This document shows positions 16,683 through 24,810 of a DNA stretch of 64,000 nucleotides, one piece after another (the first letter of the stretch is position 1; each line of letters starts with the position of its first letter). The stretch comes from Listeria valentina (GTDB lineage: Bacteria > Bacillota > Bacilli > Lactobacillales > Listeriaceae). Made by a program: the position numbers and the translations under genes. The DNA is taken from positions 25,037 through 89,036 of the forward strand of contig NZ_JAATJW010000007.1 in assembly GCF_011800755.1 (NCBI RefSeq), read 5' to 3'. The notes beneath the pieces were generated by a model. It did no database searches and was not told where the DNA came from. It saw only the letters and a list, made by a program, of their open reading frames with translations.

Positions 16683-17984
16683 GTGAGAATGGTGGATATT
16701 ATTTCAAAAAAACGGGATGGCTTGCCATTAACTAAAAATGAAATCGCTTTTTTTGTGGATGGTTATACAAAAGGCGAGATTCCAGATTATCAAGCTAGCG
16801 CACTTCTGATGGCAATTTATTTTGAAGATATGACGGAGGAAGAACGGCAGGCTTTGACGATGTCCATGGTAAACTCTGGCGAAACGATCGATCTTTCAGC
16901 GATTAGTGGTATTAAAGTTGATAAGCATTCAACTGGCGGCGTTGGTGACACTACGACGCTTGTTCTTGCCCCGCTTGTTGCTGCTGTTGGTGTTCCGGTG
17001 GCTAAGATGTCTGGGCGCGGTCTTGGGCACACGGGAGGCACGATTGACAAGCTCGAGTCTGTGAAAGGGTTCCACGTGGAGCTTTCGAAAGAGGAATTCA
17101 CGGAGCTTGTGAACCGCGATAAAGTAGCTGTTATGGGGCAATCGGGCAATTTGACGCCGGCGGATAAAAAGTTGTATGCGCTCCGAGACGTGACGGGGAC
17201 GGTTAATTCCATTCCGCTTATTGCGAGTTCGATTATGAGCAAGAAAATTGCGGCGGGTGCTGATGCAATTTGTTTGGATGTAAAGACAGGTGCAGGTGCT
17301 TTTATGAAAACAGAAGAAGATGCAGAAAGTTTGGCACATGCCATGGTTCAAATCGGAAATGGCGTGGGACGAAATACGATGGCAGTCATTTCGGATATGT
17401 CACAACCGCTCGGCTATGCAATTGGGAATGCACTCGAAGTAAAAGAAGCGATTGCTACTTTGAAAGGAGAAGGCCCAGAAGATTTGACGGAACTTGTGCT
17501 TGTTTTAGGAAGCCAAATGGTGGTGCTCGCGGAAAAAGCAGATAGCTTAGAGGAAGCTCGCAAAATGCTTGAAGCGGTCATTCGAAGTGGGGAAGCACTT
17601 GAGAAGTTCAAAGAATTCTTGCGGAATCAAGGCGGAGATGATTCGGTGGTGGATAATCCGGATAAGCTTCCTGATGCGGCTTTTAAGCAAGAACTTCCTG
17701 CCAAACGAAGCGGTTTTGTAAGTGAGATCGTAGCTGATGAAATGGGAGTTGCCGCGATGATGCTTGGGGCAGGTCGTGCGACAAAAGAAGATGAAATTGA
17801 TCTTTCTGTTGGAATTGTGCTTCGGAAAAAAGTCGGGGATGCGGTTCAAGAAGGAGAAAGTCTAGCCACGGTTTATAGCAGTCACGCGGATATTTCTGCT
17901 GTTCAAGCTAAAATTTATAAACATATTACAATTGCAGATCGAGCTGAAAAACCGAAATTGATTCATAAAATAATTACTGAATAA
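16683..17984 (+). CDS. pdp: pyrimidine-nucleoside phosphorylase
   Basis: Phosphorolyses uridine, thymidine and deoxyuridine to base and (deoxy)ribose-1-phosphate; DeoB and DeoC then feed the sugar into central metabolism. The 433-aa protein has the family signature [17 protein letters not shown] (about 114-130) and the [17 protein letters not shown] phosphate-binding loop (about 80), with the C-terminal alpha/beta domain. The GTG start gives the usual [14 protein letters not shown]-terminus. It is preceded by its own promoter and a LacI-type operator and followed by a bidirectional terminator. Confidence 0.95.
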   Translation: MRMVDIISKKRDGLPLTKNEIAFFVDGYTKGEIPDYQASALLMAIYFEDMTEEERQALTMSMVNSGETIDLSAISGIKVDKHSTGGVGDTTTLVLAPLVAAVGVPVAKMSGRGLGHTGGTIDKLESVKGFHVELSKEEFTELVNRDKVAVMGQSGNLTPADKKLYALRDVTGTVNSIPLIASSIMSKKIAAGADAICLDVKTGAGAFMKTEEDAESLAHAMVQIGNGVGRNTMAVISDMSQPLGYAIGNALEVKEAIATLKGEGPEDLTELVLVLGSQMVVLAEKADSLEEARKMLEAVIRSGEALEKFKEFLRNQGGDDSVVDNPDKLPDAAFKQELPAKRSGFVSEIVADEMGVAAMMLGAGRATKEDEIDLSVGIVLRKKVGDAVQEGESLATVYSSHADISAVQAKIYKHITIADRAEKPKLIHKIITE

Positions 17985-18024
17985 AAAAGTCAGCTTTCGG
18001 GAAGTTCCGAAAGCTGACTTTTTT
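17983..18024. terminator. bidirectional terminator between pdp and budA
   Basis: GTCAGCTTTCGG pairs perfectly with CCGAAAGCTGAC around GAAGTT and is flanked by an A run on the left and a T run on the right, so it can end both convergent genes. Confidence 0.93.
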
Positions 18025-18736
18025 ATTTTTCAGCAGCATCAATTTGGGCAAGCATATCATCTGATACTAGATTTTTGTTTAAGAAGTCCTTCGAATGAGG
18101 GAGTTCTAAATGGACTGCAGTTTGTTCGGCAACTTCTACGGTTCCTTCAAGCAATTCATAGTCAAAAACGTGTCCGCCGACTTGCTTAGCTTGATCGATG
18201 AAATGGATGTGGTAGCCAGCAACACCAATTCCTGTAATGTAAGCCGGCATGTAGAAACCAACAATCGTTCCTTCGATTTCTTCAAAATGATAAGTTGGTT
18301 GCGTTTTAACGGCTTCGACAAGTGGCGGATAGGGTTTCGTTTGTTTTGGAGCGACTCGAGTATTCACAAAACGGAATTTACCTTTGATTTGGACCGCATA
18401 GAATAAATTAGGTCCCTTCGTCAAACTTGCTGTTCTTGCTTCGATTTGTTCACGTGTTGTGGCTTCGCTTATTTTGAAACTCGTATCGGGTACGAAATGA
18501 GTGATGCTCGCGTACGGTGTTGTTGCTTCAGGTGCGACTTCGTAAGCTTTGCCATCTTCGCGCACTTGATAAGCGACTCCATCTGCTACGACGAGCTCAC
18601 CATCAAACTGGTCAAATGTGCCAATTCCGAGATCTCCGTGTTTGAGTAGCGCAGAAAAGGTCATTGTTCCGTCAAACAGTCCGCCAACAAGAGCGGCCAT
18701 CGTGGAATGTTGAAAGAGTTGATTTTCAGTTTCCAT
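18023..18736 (-). CDS. budA: alpha-acetolactate decarboxylase
   Basis: Zinc enzyme converting 2-acetolactate to acetoin, partner of AlsS in the neutral overflow pathway that limits acidification. The 237-aa product shows the family motifs GLFDGTMTFSALLKHGDLGIGTFDQFDGELV, the ThDP-independent metal-binding histidines in GYHIHFIDQAKQVGGHVFDY, and the ending HLELPHSKDF. I use the internal ATG at 18736, spaced correctly after AAGGAGAG, and not an upstream in-frame codon. Its promoter region carries three copies of a CTGTATTA-type element shared with the divergent acetyltransferase gene. Confidence 0.94.
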   Translation of the reverse strand: METENQLFQHSTMAALVGGLFDGTMTFSALLKHGDLGIGTFDQFDGELVVADGVAYQVREDGKAYEVAPEATTPYASITHFVPDTSFKISEATTREQIEARTASLTKGPNLFYAVQIKGKFRFVNTRVAPKQTKPYPPLVEAVKTQPTYHFEEIEGTIVGFYMPAYITGIGVAGYHIHFIDQAKQVGGHVFDYELLEGTVEVAEQTAVHLELPHSKDFLNKNLVSDDMLAQIDAAEK

Positions 18737-18770
18737 TGTTATCTCTCCTTGTAGTACTAGTTTTTCATTC

Positions 18771-18872
18771 AAGACTAATACAGCTTTTATTCTTTTTTCA
18801 TTATAGCACTAAAATAAAGTCTTGAAAATGAAGAGGATTCTTAATACAGATGTAAAAATCTGTATTAGTCTT
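18771..18872. promoter_or_regulatory. repeats bracketing the budA promoter
   Basis: A perfect 13-bp inverted pair AAGACTAATACAG (18771-18783) and CTGTATTAGTCTT (18860-18872) flanks the budA core promoter, and the right member is also half of a second 10-bp inverted repeat TAATACAGAT/ATCTGTATTA (18842-18851, 18858-18867) with a 6-nt spacer. The TAAT...ATTA ends resemble LysR-type sites. No regulator is assigned. Confidence 0.6.
18800..18828 (-). promoter_or_regulatory. budA promoter
   Basis: On the minus strand TGC-TATAAT (-10 at 18800-18805) forms an extended -10, with a weak TTTTCA-type -35 at about 18823-18828. The expected start is near 18793. Confidence 0.62.
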
Positions 18873-18893
18873 AAGTGGCCTTTAAAGCAAAAC

Positions 18894-18922
18894 TTGCAGA
18901 AAACAGCGGGAATTGGTACATT
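18894..18922 (+). promoter_or_regulatory. acetyltransferase gene promoter
   Basis: TTGCAG (18894-18899), 17-nt spacer, TACATT (18917-18922) with a TGG extension. It starts just outside the repeats upstream of budA. Confidence 0.5.
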
Positions 18923-18954
18923 TAAACTATCTTGAAAAGAATGAAGGGGAAGGC

Positions 18955-19476
18955 ATGGAATCTATTGAAACAAAGCGTTTGCTTTTGATTGAATATACCC
19001 GTGAAATGATTGAAGCGACGATCGCTGGCATTGGAAAGCTGGAAACAGTGCTTGGCTGCGAGGTTTCTGAGGACTGGCCGGGTATTGATTTCTTTTTTTA
19101 TTTGCCTTATGTGCTTGATAATGTGAAAAAGAAACCAGAGATGACGAAATGGACGCGTCTTATTATTTTAAAAGAAGAAAATATTGTCATTGGTGAAATT
19201 GGTGGGCAAGGCGATCCAGATGAAACTGGTGAAATCGAGCTTGGATACAGTGTTGTTCTGGAGTTTCAACATCATGGATATATGACAGAAGCGCTTTCGG
19301 CGATGCTTGCTTGGCTAAAGGAACAAGAAGTGATTACGCGAATTTTTGCGCGTTCGTTTGAAAGTAATTTAGCTTCGATTGGAGTACTAGAGCGGACTGG
19401 CTTTGTTCATCAGGCAGATGAGGATGAAGTTCAATCTGGTGGGAAAATAACGCACTGGGAGTGGCAGAAAAAATGA
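18955..19476 (+). CDS. GNAT-family N-acetyltransferase
   Basis: Acetyl-CoA-dependent acetyltransferase related to the RimJ/RimL and ribosomal-protein type. The 173-aa product starts with ETKRLLLIEYT, has the acetyl-CoA pyrophosphate loop in the form GYSVVLEFQHHGYMTEALSAML (about 97-118), and ends with the usual SIGVLERTGFVHQ segment. The substrate is unknown. The start chosen is the ATG after GAAGGGGAAGG; an upstream extension has no ribosome binding site. It overlaps the next gene by 4 nt (ATGA). Confidence 0.83.
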   Translation: MESIETKRLLLIEYTREMIEATIAGIGKLETVLGCEVSEDWPGIDFFFYLPYVLDNVKKKPEMTKWTRLIILKEENIVIGEIGGQGDPDETGEIELGYSVVLEFQHHGYMTEALSAMLAWLKEQEVITRIFARSFESNLASIGVLERTGFVHQADEDEVQSGGKITHWEWQKK

Positions 19477-20000
19477 TGATTATTCCTTCTGGAAAACCGA
19501 AAATTTGGGATAGATCACCAGAACTCGGGGCGGTACGAGCAAGAGAAGCTTATACTGGAACTTTCCACAAACTTTGTCAGGCGTACGCTGAAAAATTTGC
19601 AGATGATTGGCTCATTCTTTCCCCACGTTATGGGTTTTTAAAGCCTGAAGATCTCGTTTTAGGGCCTTATGACGTGCGTTTCACCTTAAAAGGAACAAAC
19701 GCGTCAACTATTCAAATGGAAGAGCTAAAAGCGCAGTGGCAAGAAAAAGGGGTAGCGGCTTTTGAACCAGTGACGATACTTGGAGGAAAGAAATTTACGC
19801 CACTGCTTTCTCAGGTGACGGATCAAAAAAATCCCTTGCTTACGCCCTTAAGTGGTTCAAAAGGAATTGGCGACATGCAAGGGAAATTAAAACAAGCGAT
19901 TCAAAGCGGGCAATATCCCATTTTGCTGATTAAAAAAAGTGCGGCTGTAATTAATAAAAAAAGCACGCCCATGTTGAGATTTTTACGAATAAAAAAGTAA
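19473..20000 (+). CDS. DUF6884-like protein
   Basis: The 175-aa product resembles the DUF6884 family, a YaaA-like fold of uncertain function. Visible family traits are IPSGKPKIWD at the N-terminus, ARSAYT-like AREAYTGTFHKLCQAYAEKF, and LILSPRYGFLKPEDLVLGPYD (about 50-70), which matches the hallmark 'SA-HG-L' region of these proteins. It is translationally coupled to the preceding acetyltransferase (start overlaps the stop). The 3' end overlaps a possible antisense small ORF. No catalytic role can be stated. Confidence 0.65.
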   Translation: MMIIPSGKPKIWDRSPELGAVRAREAYTGTFHKLCQAYAEKFADDWLILSPRYGFLKPEDLVLGPYDVRFTLKGTNASTIQMEELKAQWQEKGVAAFEPVTILGGKKFTPLLSQVTDQKNPLLTPLSGSKGIGDMQGKLKQAIQSGQYPILLIKKSAAVINKKSTPMLRFLRIKK

Positions 20001-20053
20001 AGACTCTGCAAAAGCATTAATATGCAGAGCGAAACAACAATAATGTGTAGCAT
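19901..20053 (-). CDS. possible 50-residue two-helix membrane protein
   Basis: An ATG 6 nt after a perfect AGGAGG opens a 50-codon frame on the minus strand. The product starts MLHIIVVSLCILML, has a basic turn FFIRKNLNMG and a second hydrophobic stretch VLFLLITAALFLI, so it would form a membrane hairpin. It overlaps the last 100 nt of the sense DUF6884 gene. The antisense of lysine-rich sequence is automatically phenylalanine-rich, which could produce this by chance; the ribosome binding site is the main argument for it. No promoter of its own is evident. Confidence 0.4.
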   Translation of the reverse strand: MLHIIVVSLCILMLLQSLYFFIRKNLNMGVLFLLITAALFLISKMGYCPL

Positions 20054-20071
20054 GAAGAACCTCCTGTAACG

Positions 20072-20100
20072 AAAACACGGACTTCGTAATCCGTGTTTTT
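20072..20100. terminator. terminator between the DUF6884-like gene and yueI
   Basis: AAAACACGGA pairs with TCCGTGTTTT around an 8-nt loop, with T-rich sequence on both strands. It can serve both converging transcripts. Confidence 0.82.
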
Positions 20101-20542
20101 AGTTTAGCAATTTTTTTATTTTATCAAGTAAGCTTGGCTGCGACTCAGTTTGACTTTCCTCTTTTGTAGGCGTTGCTTTTTCAAGTTTTACATCCGGTGT
20201 CGCCACTTCTTGTTTGGCCGCTAAGACAAGGAAAATATCCGTTTCATCTTCTTCGCGCTGAACGATAGAGAACTCATTTCCAGTTTTTTCAGCAAGCTGA
20301 ATATAAGGCCGAAGGGACTGATAAGGAAGCGCTCCGTTTAAAAGCAGTTTCGCATCTGGATGTTCTTTCATTTTTTGTTCGAGTTCAGGAAGGAAATTAA
20401 GTGTTAATACCTGCTCTTTTGTAAGAGAAGTAATCACACGTTCCTGAAAAGTACCCAGATATTTTTTCTTTTGAAGAGGATGTAACTCTTTTCCGCCGGT
20501 AATTCCATTTTCAAGATATTGACCAACTTTATCTTCTTCCAT
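20099..20542 (-). CDS. yueI: YueI family protein (DUF1694)
   Basis: Small cytoplasmic protein of the YueI/DUF1694 family, function unknown. The 147-aa product contains the family core YLGTFQERVITSLTKEQVL (about 29-47), NGALPYQSLRPYIQLAEKTGNEFSIV and an acidic, serine/threonine-rich C-terminal tail ending in a basic amphipathic LLDKIKKLLN. The start ATG follows AAAGGAG. A strong promoter is present upstream. It is convergent with the preceding pair and divergent from speG. Confidence 0.82.
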   Translation of the reverse strand: MEEDKVGQYLENGITGGKELHPLQKKKYLGTFQERVITSLTKEQVLTLNFLPELEQKMKEHPDAKLLLNGALPYQSLRPYIQLAEKTGNEFSIVQREEDETDIFLVLAAKQEVATPDVKLEKATPTKEESQTESQPSLLDKIKKLLN

Positions 20543-20577
20543 GATTTGGATACTCCTTTAAAGCTATTTTCTCGTTT

Positions 20578-20606
20578 ATTGTAGCATGAAGTAGAAGAAG
20601 GTGCAA
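20578..20606 (-). promoter_or_regulatory. yueI promoter
   Basis: Minus strand TTGCAC (20601-20606), 17-nt spacer with TGC extension, TACAAT (20578-20583). Confidence 0.72.
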
Positions 20607-20664
20607 AATTTCACAGGAATGATCGGGCTTTAATTCTAGAAATCTGACTGTGTAAATTTGGATA

Positions 20665-20673
20665 TGGTATAAT
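20665..20673 (+). promoter_or_regulatory. speG promoter (extended -10)
   Basis: TGG followed by TATAAT at 20668-20673, about 38 nt before the speG start; the -35 is poor. Confidence 0.55.
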
Positions 20674-20710
20674 GAAACTGTATAAAAACTAATGAGAGCG
20701 AGCTGGAAAT

Positions 20711-21217
20711 ATGCACATTCGTGCCTTAGAAGAAAACGACTTGAACCATATCCATGAGTTAAATAACAAGTTAAATGTCATGGCATATTGGTTTGAGGAG
20801 CCTTATGAATCACTAAGTGAATTGAAAAGTTTGTATCAAAAGCACATTTATGATGAGTCCGAACGCCGTTTTGTGATTATTAAGGAAGGTCAATTTGCAG
20901 GAATCATTGAACTCGTTGAAATTGACTATATACACCGAAACTGTGAGATTCAAGTAATCGTTAAGGAAGAGTTTCAAGGTGAGGGACTTGCGCAAGGAGC
21001 AATGGAAAAAGGCATTAACTATGCGTTTCAAATTTTAAACCTGCATAAAGTCTTTTTATATGTGGATACCGAAAACGAAGGAGCTGTCCATATTTATAAA
21101 AAGTTAGGGTTTGAAATTGAAGGAACGATGGTTGAACAGTTTTATATGCGAGGCGAGTACAAAGACTGCTATTTCATGGGGCTATTTAAGCGAAACTGGA
21201 AACAAGCACAAATGTAA
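20711..21217 (+). CDS. speG: spermidine N-acetyltransferase SpeG
   Basis: Acetylates spermidine or spermine to reduce polyamine toxicity. The 168-aa GNAT protein is strikingly like E. coli SpeG over its whole length as I recall that sequence: IRALEENDLNHIHEL, VMAYWFEEPYES, KHIYDESERRFVI, GIIELVEIDYIHRNCEIQVIV, the acetyl-CoA loop FQGEGLAQGAM and VDTENEGAVHIYKKLGFEIEG. The ATG is preceded by GAGAGCGAG, a modest ribosome binding site. A strong bidirectional terminator separates it from zwf. Confidence 0.88.
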   Translation: MHIRALEENDLNHIHELNNKLNVMAYWFEEPYESLSELKSLYQKHIYDESERRFVIIKEGQFAGIIELVEIDYIHRNCEIQVIVKEEFQGEGLAQGAMEKGINYAFQILNLHKVFLYVDTENEGAVHIYKKLGFEIEGTMVEQFYMRGEYKDCYFMGLFKRNWKQAQM

Positions 21218-21220
21218 ATA

Positions 21221-21264
21221 AAAAATCCCGATGGTTGTGGGGAACACAGCCATCGGGATTTTTT
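21221..21264. terminator. bidirectional terminator between speG and zwf
   Basis: A long stem from AAAAATCCCGATGG to CCATCGGGATTTTT with GTG/CAC extension and T runs on both strands. Confidence 0.93.
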
Positions 21265-21267
21265 ATT

Positions 21268-22749
21268 TTACTCATTTTCAACAGGAAACCAAGCGAATCC
21301 ATCTTTTTGAACGAGTTCATCTGCTTCTTTAGGTCCCATTGAACCTGGTTTATAGTTCGGGAAGTGATCTTTTGTTGTTGTCCAAACTTCTGCGATGTGA
21401 TCGACAAAGTTCCAAGAAAGGCTAACTTCATCCCAATGAGAGAAGTAAGTCGCATCTCCGCGCAAACAATCCAGAATTAATTTTTCATAAGCTTCTGGCG
21501 TGTTCATCCCGTCTTGTGAGGAATGAACGTAATCCAAGTTGACGGGCATCGTGACCATGCCTTGTCCCGGTTCTTTCACGTTTAAGTGAAGCGTAATCCC
21601 TTCATTCGGTTGGATATGGATTACGAGGACATTTCCACCTAGTGATTGCTGATCGCCAAATAAGTTCATTGGAACGTCTTTAAAATGGATAGCAATTTGA
21701 GTGGCCTTAGTAGCTAATCGTTTTCCAGTTCGGATGTAGAAGGGAACTCCTGCCCAGCGGAAATTGTCAATCATTAGTTTAGCAGCCACAAAAGTTTCAG
21801 TGTTGGAATTAGGATCAACATTTTCTTCTTCACGATAACTTCTTAATTCTTTTCCGTCTACTTCACCATTCCCATATTGCCCGCGGATAAAATGCTGATG
21901 CACTTCTTTTCCTTCATACACGCGTAGTGCACGTAGCGCCCGAACTTTTTCGTTACGAATTTCTTTCGTCGTTAGTTTGATCGGCGGTTCCATGGCCAGT
22001 AGAGAAACAATTTGCAAGACATGGTTTTGAACCATATCCCGCAGTGCGCCGCTTTCGTCATAGTAGCGCCCGCGATCTTCCACACCGAGTACTTCACTAA
22101 GCGTTACTTGGATGTTATCAATATAGCGATTGTTCCACAGTGACTCGATAATCGAATTTGCAAAACGAATGACGGAAATGTTTTGGATCATTTCTTTGCC
22201 AAGGTAGTGGTCAATCCGGTAAATTTCATCTTCGTGGAAAGCTTCCCTAAGCGAGTCGTTTAGCTCCTCGGCACTTTCTAAATCGTGGCCAAATGGTTTT
22301 TCGATAATTAAACGGTGAAAACCCGCAGTGTCTGTAAAGCCTTCTGATTTGATTCTTCTCGCGATTGTCCCGAAGAAATTGGGTGCCATCGCCAGATAAA
22401 ACAAACGATTGCCTTCTAATTGATATTTTTCATCTAATTCGTCCGATAGATTTTTTAATGAAACGTAGGTTTCTTGATCCATTACATCATGTGATTGGTA
22501 ATAGAAGTGGGAAGCGAATTCTTCAGCATGTTCCGAAGCCCCTTCGATTTCTTGAAGCGATTCCTTGACTTTCTCGCGGAAAAATTCATTGCTCCATTCT
22601 CTTCTTGCTGTTCCGATGACAGCAAAGTGATCTTTTAAATAGCCTTTCGTAAATAAATGGTATAGAGAGGGATAAAGTTTGCGATTTGCTAAATCTCCCG
22701 TTCCACCAAATATTGTGATCAAAGCTTTTTGTTCTAACTCGTCTGCCAT
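21268..22749 (-). CDS. zwf: glucose-6-phosphate 1-dehydrogenase
   Basis: First enzyme of the oxidative pentose phosphate pathway, making 6-phosphogluconolactone and NADPH. The 493-aa product has the Rossmann motif TIFGGTGDLANRKLYPSLY (about 12-30), the substrate signature RIDHYLGKEMIQN (about 177-189) and the RWAGVPFYIRTGKRL segment. Length is normal for the bacterial enzyme. The gene stands alone on the minus strand with a GAGGGTCAGG-type ribosome binding site; I found no convincing promoter in the AT-rich upstream gap. Confidence 0.96.
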   Translation of the reverse strand: MADELEQKALITIFGGTGDLANRKLYPSLYHLFTKGYLKDHFAVIGTARREWSNEFFREKVKESLQEIEGASEHAEEFASHFYYQSHDVMDQETYVSLKNLSDELDEKYQLEGNRLFYLAMAPNFFGTIARRIKSEGFTDTAGFHRLIIEKPFGHDLESAEELNDSLREAFHEDEIYRIDHYLGKEMIQNISVIRFANSIIESLWNNRYIDNIQVTLSEVLGVEDRGRYYDESGALRDMVQNHVLQIVSLLAMEPPIKLTTKEIRNEKVRALRALRVYEGKEVHQHFIRGQYGNGEVDGKELRSYREEENVDPNSNTETFVAAKLMIDNFRWAGVPFYIRTGKRLATKATQIAIHFKDVPMNLFGDQQSLGGNVLVIHIQPNEGITLHLNVKEPGQGMVTMPVNLDYVHSSQDGMNTPEAYEKLILDCLRGDATYFSHWDEVSLSWNFVDHIAEVWTTTKDHFPNYKPGSMGPKEADELVQKDGFAWFPVENE

Positions 22750-22954
22750 ACGTGACCTGACCCTCTTTCCTTCATTCTATCTGAAAGTTAGGTTTTACAA
22801 TAAAAACTAACTTCATTTAATCTTTAACGAGCACAAAAAGCTCATTAGCTCCTTACTATTTTATCTATTTAGCAGGCACTATGCAACTGTTTGATTTACA
22901 TTTTTAATTGGTCTAGGTTAAAATTTCTTTGGGTTTTCGAAAATCAGTTGATTA

Positions 22955-22963
22955 TGCTAAAAT
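22955..22963 (+). promoter_or_regulatory. rnz promoter (extended -10)
   Basis: TGC followed by TAAAAT (22958-22963), 34 nt before the rnz start. A second candidate with TTTACA (22895) and TAAAAT (22919) lies upstream. Confidence 0.45.
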
Positions 22964-22996
22964 GAAGACTAGTAAAACGAAAGCGGGGAAAGTAAA

Positions 22997-23914
22997 GTGG
23001 AACTCATTTTTCTTGGTACAGGAGCCGGTGTTCCGTCAAAAGGTCGAAATGTCACTTCTCTTGCGCTGATGATGCTGAATGAACGAAACGCAATTTGGCT
23101 GTTTGACTGTGGGGAAGCAACGCAGCACCAAATTCTCTATTCACAAGTCAAACTCAGCAAAGTCGAAAAAATTTTTATTACACATATGCACGGCGATCAC
23201 ATTTTTGGCTTGCCAGGGCTGTTATCTAGTCGTTCGTTTCAAGGCGGCGATAGCGAACTAGTCATTTATGGTCCTGAGGGCATCAAAAGTTACATTGAAA
23301 CGAGTTTGGCGCTTTCTGGAACGCATTTATCCTACCCGCTTCGAATCGAAGAAATCGCTTTGAACGGGATGATTTATCAAGATGAAGCCATCAAAGTAAG
23401 CTGTATGGAACTTGATCATGGCATTTCTTCATTTGGCTTTCGGATTGAAGAAAGTGATAAACAAGGGGCGCTTGATGCTGAAAGACTTATGCAAAAGGGG
23501 ATTAAACCAGGCCCGTTATTTAAGCAATTAAAAGATGGAGAAAAAGTCACGCTGCCAAATGGTGAGATCCTTAACGGGAAAGATTATATTGGGCCTACGC
23601 AAAAAGGAAAAGTGCTTGCAATTTTTGGCGATACACGTAGTTTTGCGCGTGAAGAAGAACTGGCAAGAGATGCGGATCTTGTTGTCCATGAAGCCACTTT
23701 TGAAGCGGAAAAAGGGGAAATGGCCCGAGCTTATATGCATTCTACAACGAAAGAAGCAGCCACTCTTGCAAGAAACGCCGGAGCGAAGCGACTGATTATT
23801 ACGCACATTAGCTCGCGCTACGATAAAGAAACCAGTGAACAATTAGTTAGCGAAGCTAGATCGATTTTTCCGGAAACAGAGATAGCTAGTGATTTGAGAA
23901 CGTTTGAAATTTAG
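22997..23914 (+). CDS. rnz: ribonuclease Z
   Basis: Metallo-beta-lactamase-fold endonuclease that trims the 3' end of tRNA precursors lacking encoded CCA. The 305-aa protein has LFLGTGAGVPSKGRNVTSL at the start, the zinc motif THMHGDHIFGLPGLL (about 62-76), the second metal histidine in ELDHGISSFGFRI, and the C-terminal HSTTKEAATLARNAGAKRLIITHISSRY signature. It starts at GTG after AAGCGGGG. The SDR gene begins 13 nt downstream and is probably co-transcribed. Confidence 0.95.
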   Translation: MELIFLGTGAGVPSKGRNVTSLALMMLNERNAIWLFDCGEATQHQILYSQVKLSKVEKIFITHMHGDHIFGLPGLLSSRSFQGGDSELVIYGPEGIKSYIETSLALSGTHLSYPLRIEEIALNGMIYQDEAIKVSCMELDHGISSFGFRIEESDKQGALDAERLMQKGIKPGPLFKQLKDGEKVTLPNGEILNGKDYIGPTQKGKVLAIFGDTRSFAREEELARDADLVVHEATFEAEKGEMARAYMHSTTKEAATLARNAGAKRLIITHISSRYDKETSEQLVSEARSIFPETEIASDLRTFEI

Positions 23915-23927
23915 GAGGAAAGAGACA

Positions 23928-24719
23928 ATGAACCGATATCTTGCTGGAAAAACGGTGGTGATTACCGGGGCTTCAAGTGGACTCGGAGAGAGTTTAGCGC
24001 ACCTTTGTGCACGCGAGAAGGCACATCTTGTTTTGCTTGCCCGAAGTGAAGATAAGCTTGCGGCACTTTCCGGAAAACTTGAATCAGCTTATGACATCAA
24101 TGCTTCTTTCTATCCTGTTGATTTGACCGATTTTGCTGCGTTAGATGCTTGTGCGGCACGAATTTTAGATCAACACGATGTGGATGTTTTAATAAATTCT
24201 GCTGGCTTTGGCTTGTTTGAAACAGCACTAGATACGCCCTTTAAAACGGTGGAGGCGATGTTTGATACAAATGTGTTGGCGCTGATACGCTTTACTCAGC
24301 TACTTTTGCCCACTTTACTCGAAAAAAATGAGGGACATATCGTGAATGTTGCCTCGCAAGCTGGGAAAATTGCGACTCCAAAATCAAGTACATATGCGGC
24401 TACAAAGTTTGCTGTTTTAGGCTACTCGAATGCGCTTCGGATGGAGCTTAGTGAAACGCATATTCACGTGACAACGGTCAATCCGGGTCCGATGGCAACC
24501 AACTTTTTTACAATTGCCGATCAGTCGGGGGAATACTTAAATAATGTTGGCTTTTTTGCTCTTAAACCAGAAAAAGTAGCCGAGAAGACCGTTCGAATTC
24601 TTGGCAAGAAGCGGCGGGAAGTCAATTTGCCCATTTTAATGAATATCGGAACGAGACTTTACCAATTGATGCCAAGCCTCGTTGAACTTTTAGGAAAACA
24701 CGCCTTCATGAAGAAGTAG
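23928..24719 (+). CDS. short-chain dehydrogenase/reductase
   Basis: NAD(P)-dependent oxidoreductase of the classical SDR family; substrate unknown. The 263-aa product has the cofactor motif TGASSGLGESL (about 13-23), NSAGFG (about 90), the catalytic serine in NVASQAGKIA, and the YAATKF Tyr-x3-Lys pair (about 154-159). The ATG at 23928 follows TAGGAGG and is preferred over an upstream in-frame extension overlapping rnz. The rnz-SDR pairing is common in Firmicutes. Confidence 0.9.
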   Translation: MNRYLAGKTVVITGASSGLGESLAHLCAREKAHLVLLARSEDKLAALSGKLESAYDINASFYPVDLTDFAALDACAARILDQHDVDVLINSAGFGLFETALDTPFKTVEAMFDTNVLALIRFTQLLLPTLLEKNEGHIVNVASQAGKIATPKSSTYAATKFAVLGYSNALRMELSETHIHVTTVNPGPMATNFFTIADQSGEYLNNVGFFALKPEKVAEKTVRILGKKRREVNLPILMNIGTRLYQLMPSLVELLGKHAFMKK

Positions 24720-24733
24720 GCGCGTTTTTCTTT
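24694..24733 (+). terminator. terminator overlapping the end of the SDR gene
   Basis: AAAACACGCC and GGCGCGTTTT pair with one mismatch over a 14-nt loop and run into a long T-rich tract. Confidence 0.6.
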
Positions 24734-24741
24734 TTTTAGGC

Positions 24742-24770
24742 TTGGCAAATGCTTCTTTTACTTGTATAAT
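24742..24770 (+). promoter_or_regulatory. dinB promoter
   Basis: TTGGCA (24742-24747), 17-nt spacer, TATAAT (24765-24770). No LexA box was recognised next to it. Confidence 0.78.
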
Positions 24771-24810
24771 AAAAAGGGAACAGGTGTTCTTTTGAGAGGA
24801 GAGGAAGATC

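Noticed and set aside
16817..17344. 175-codon and 140-codon minus-strand frames within pdp
   Set aside because: Both are shadows of pdp without start signals or recognisable content.
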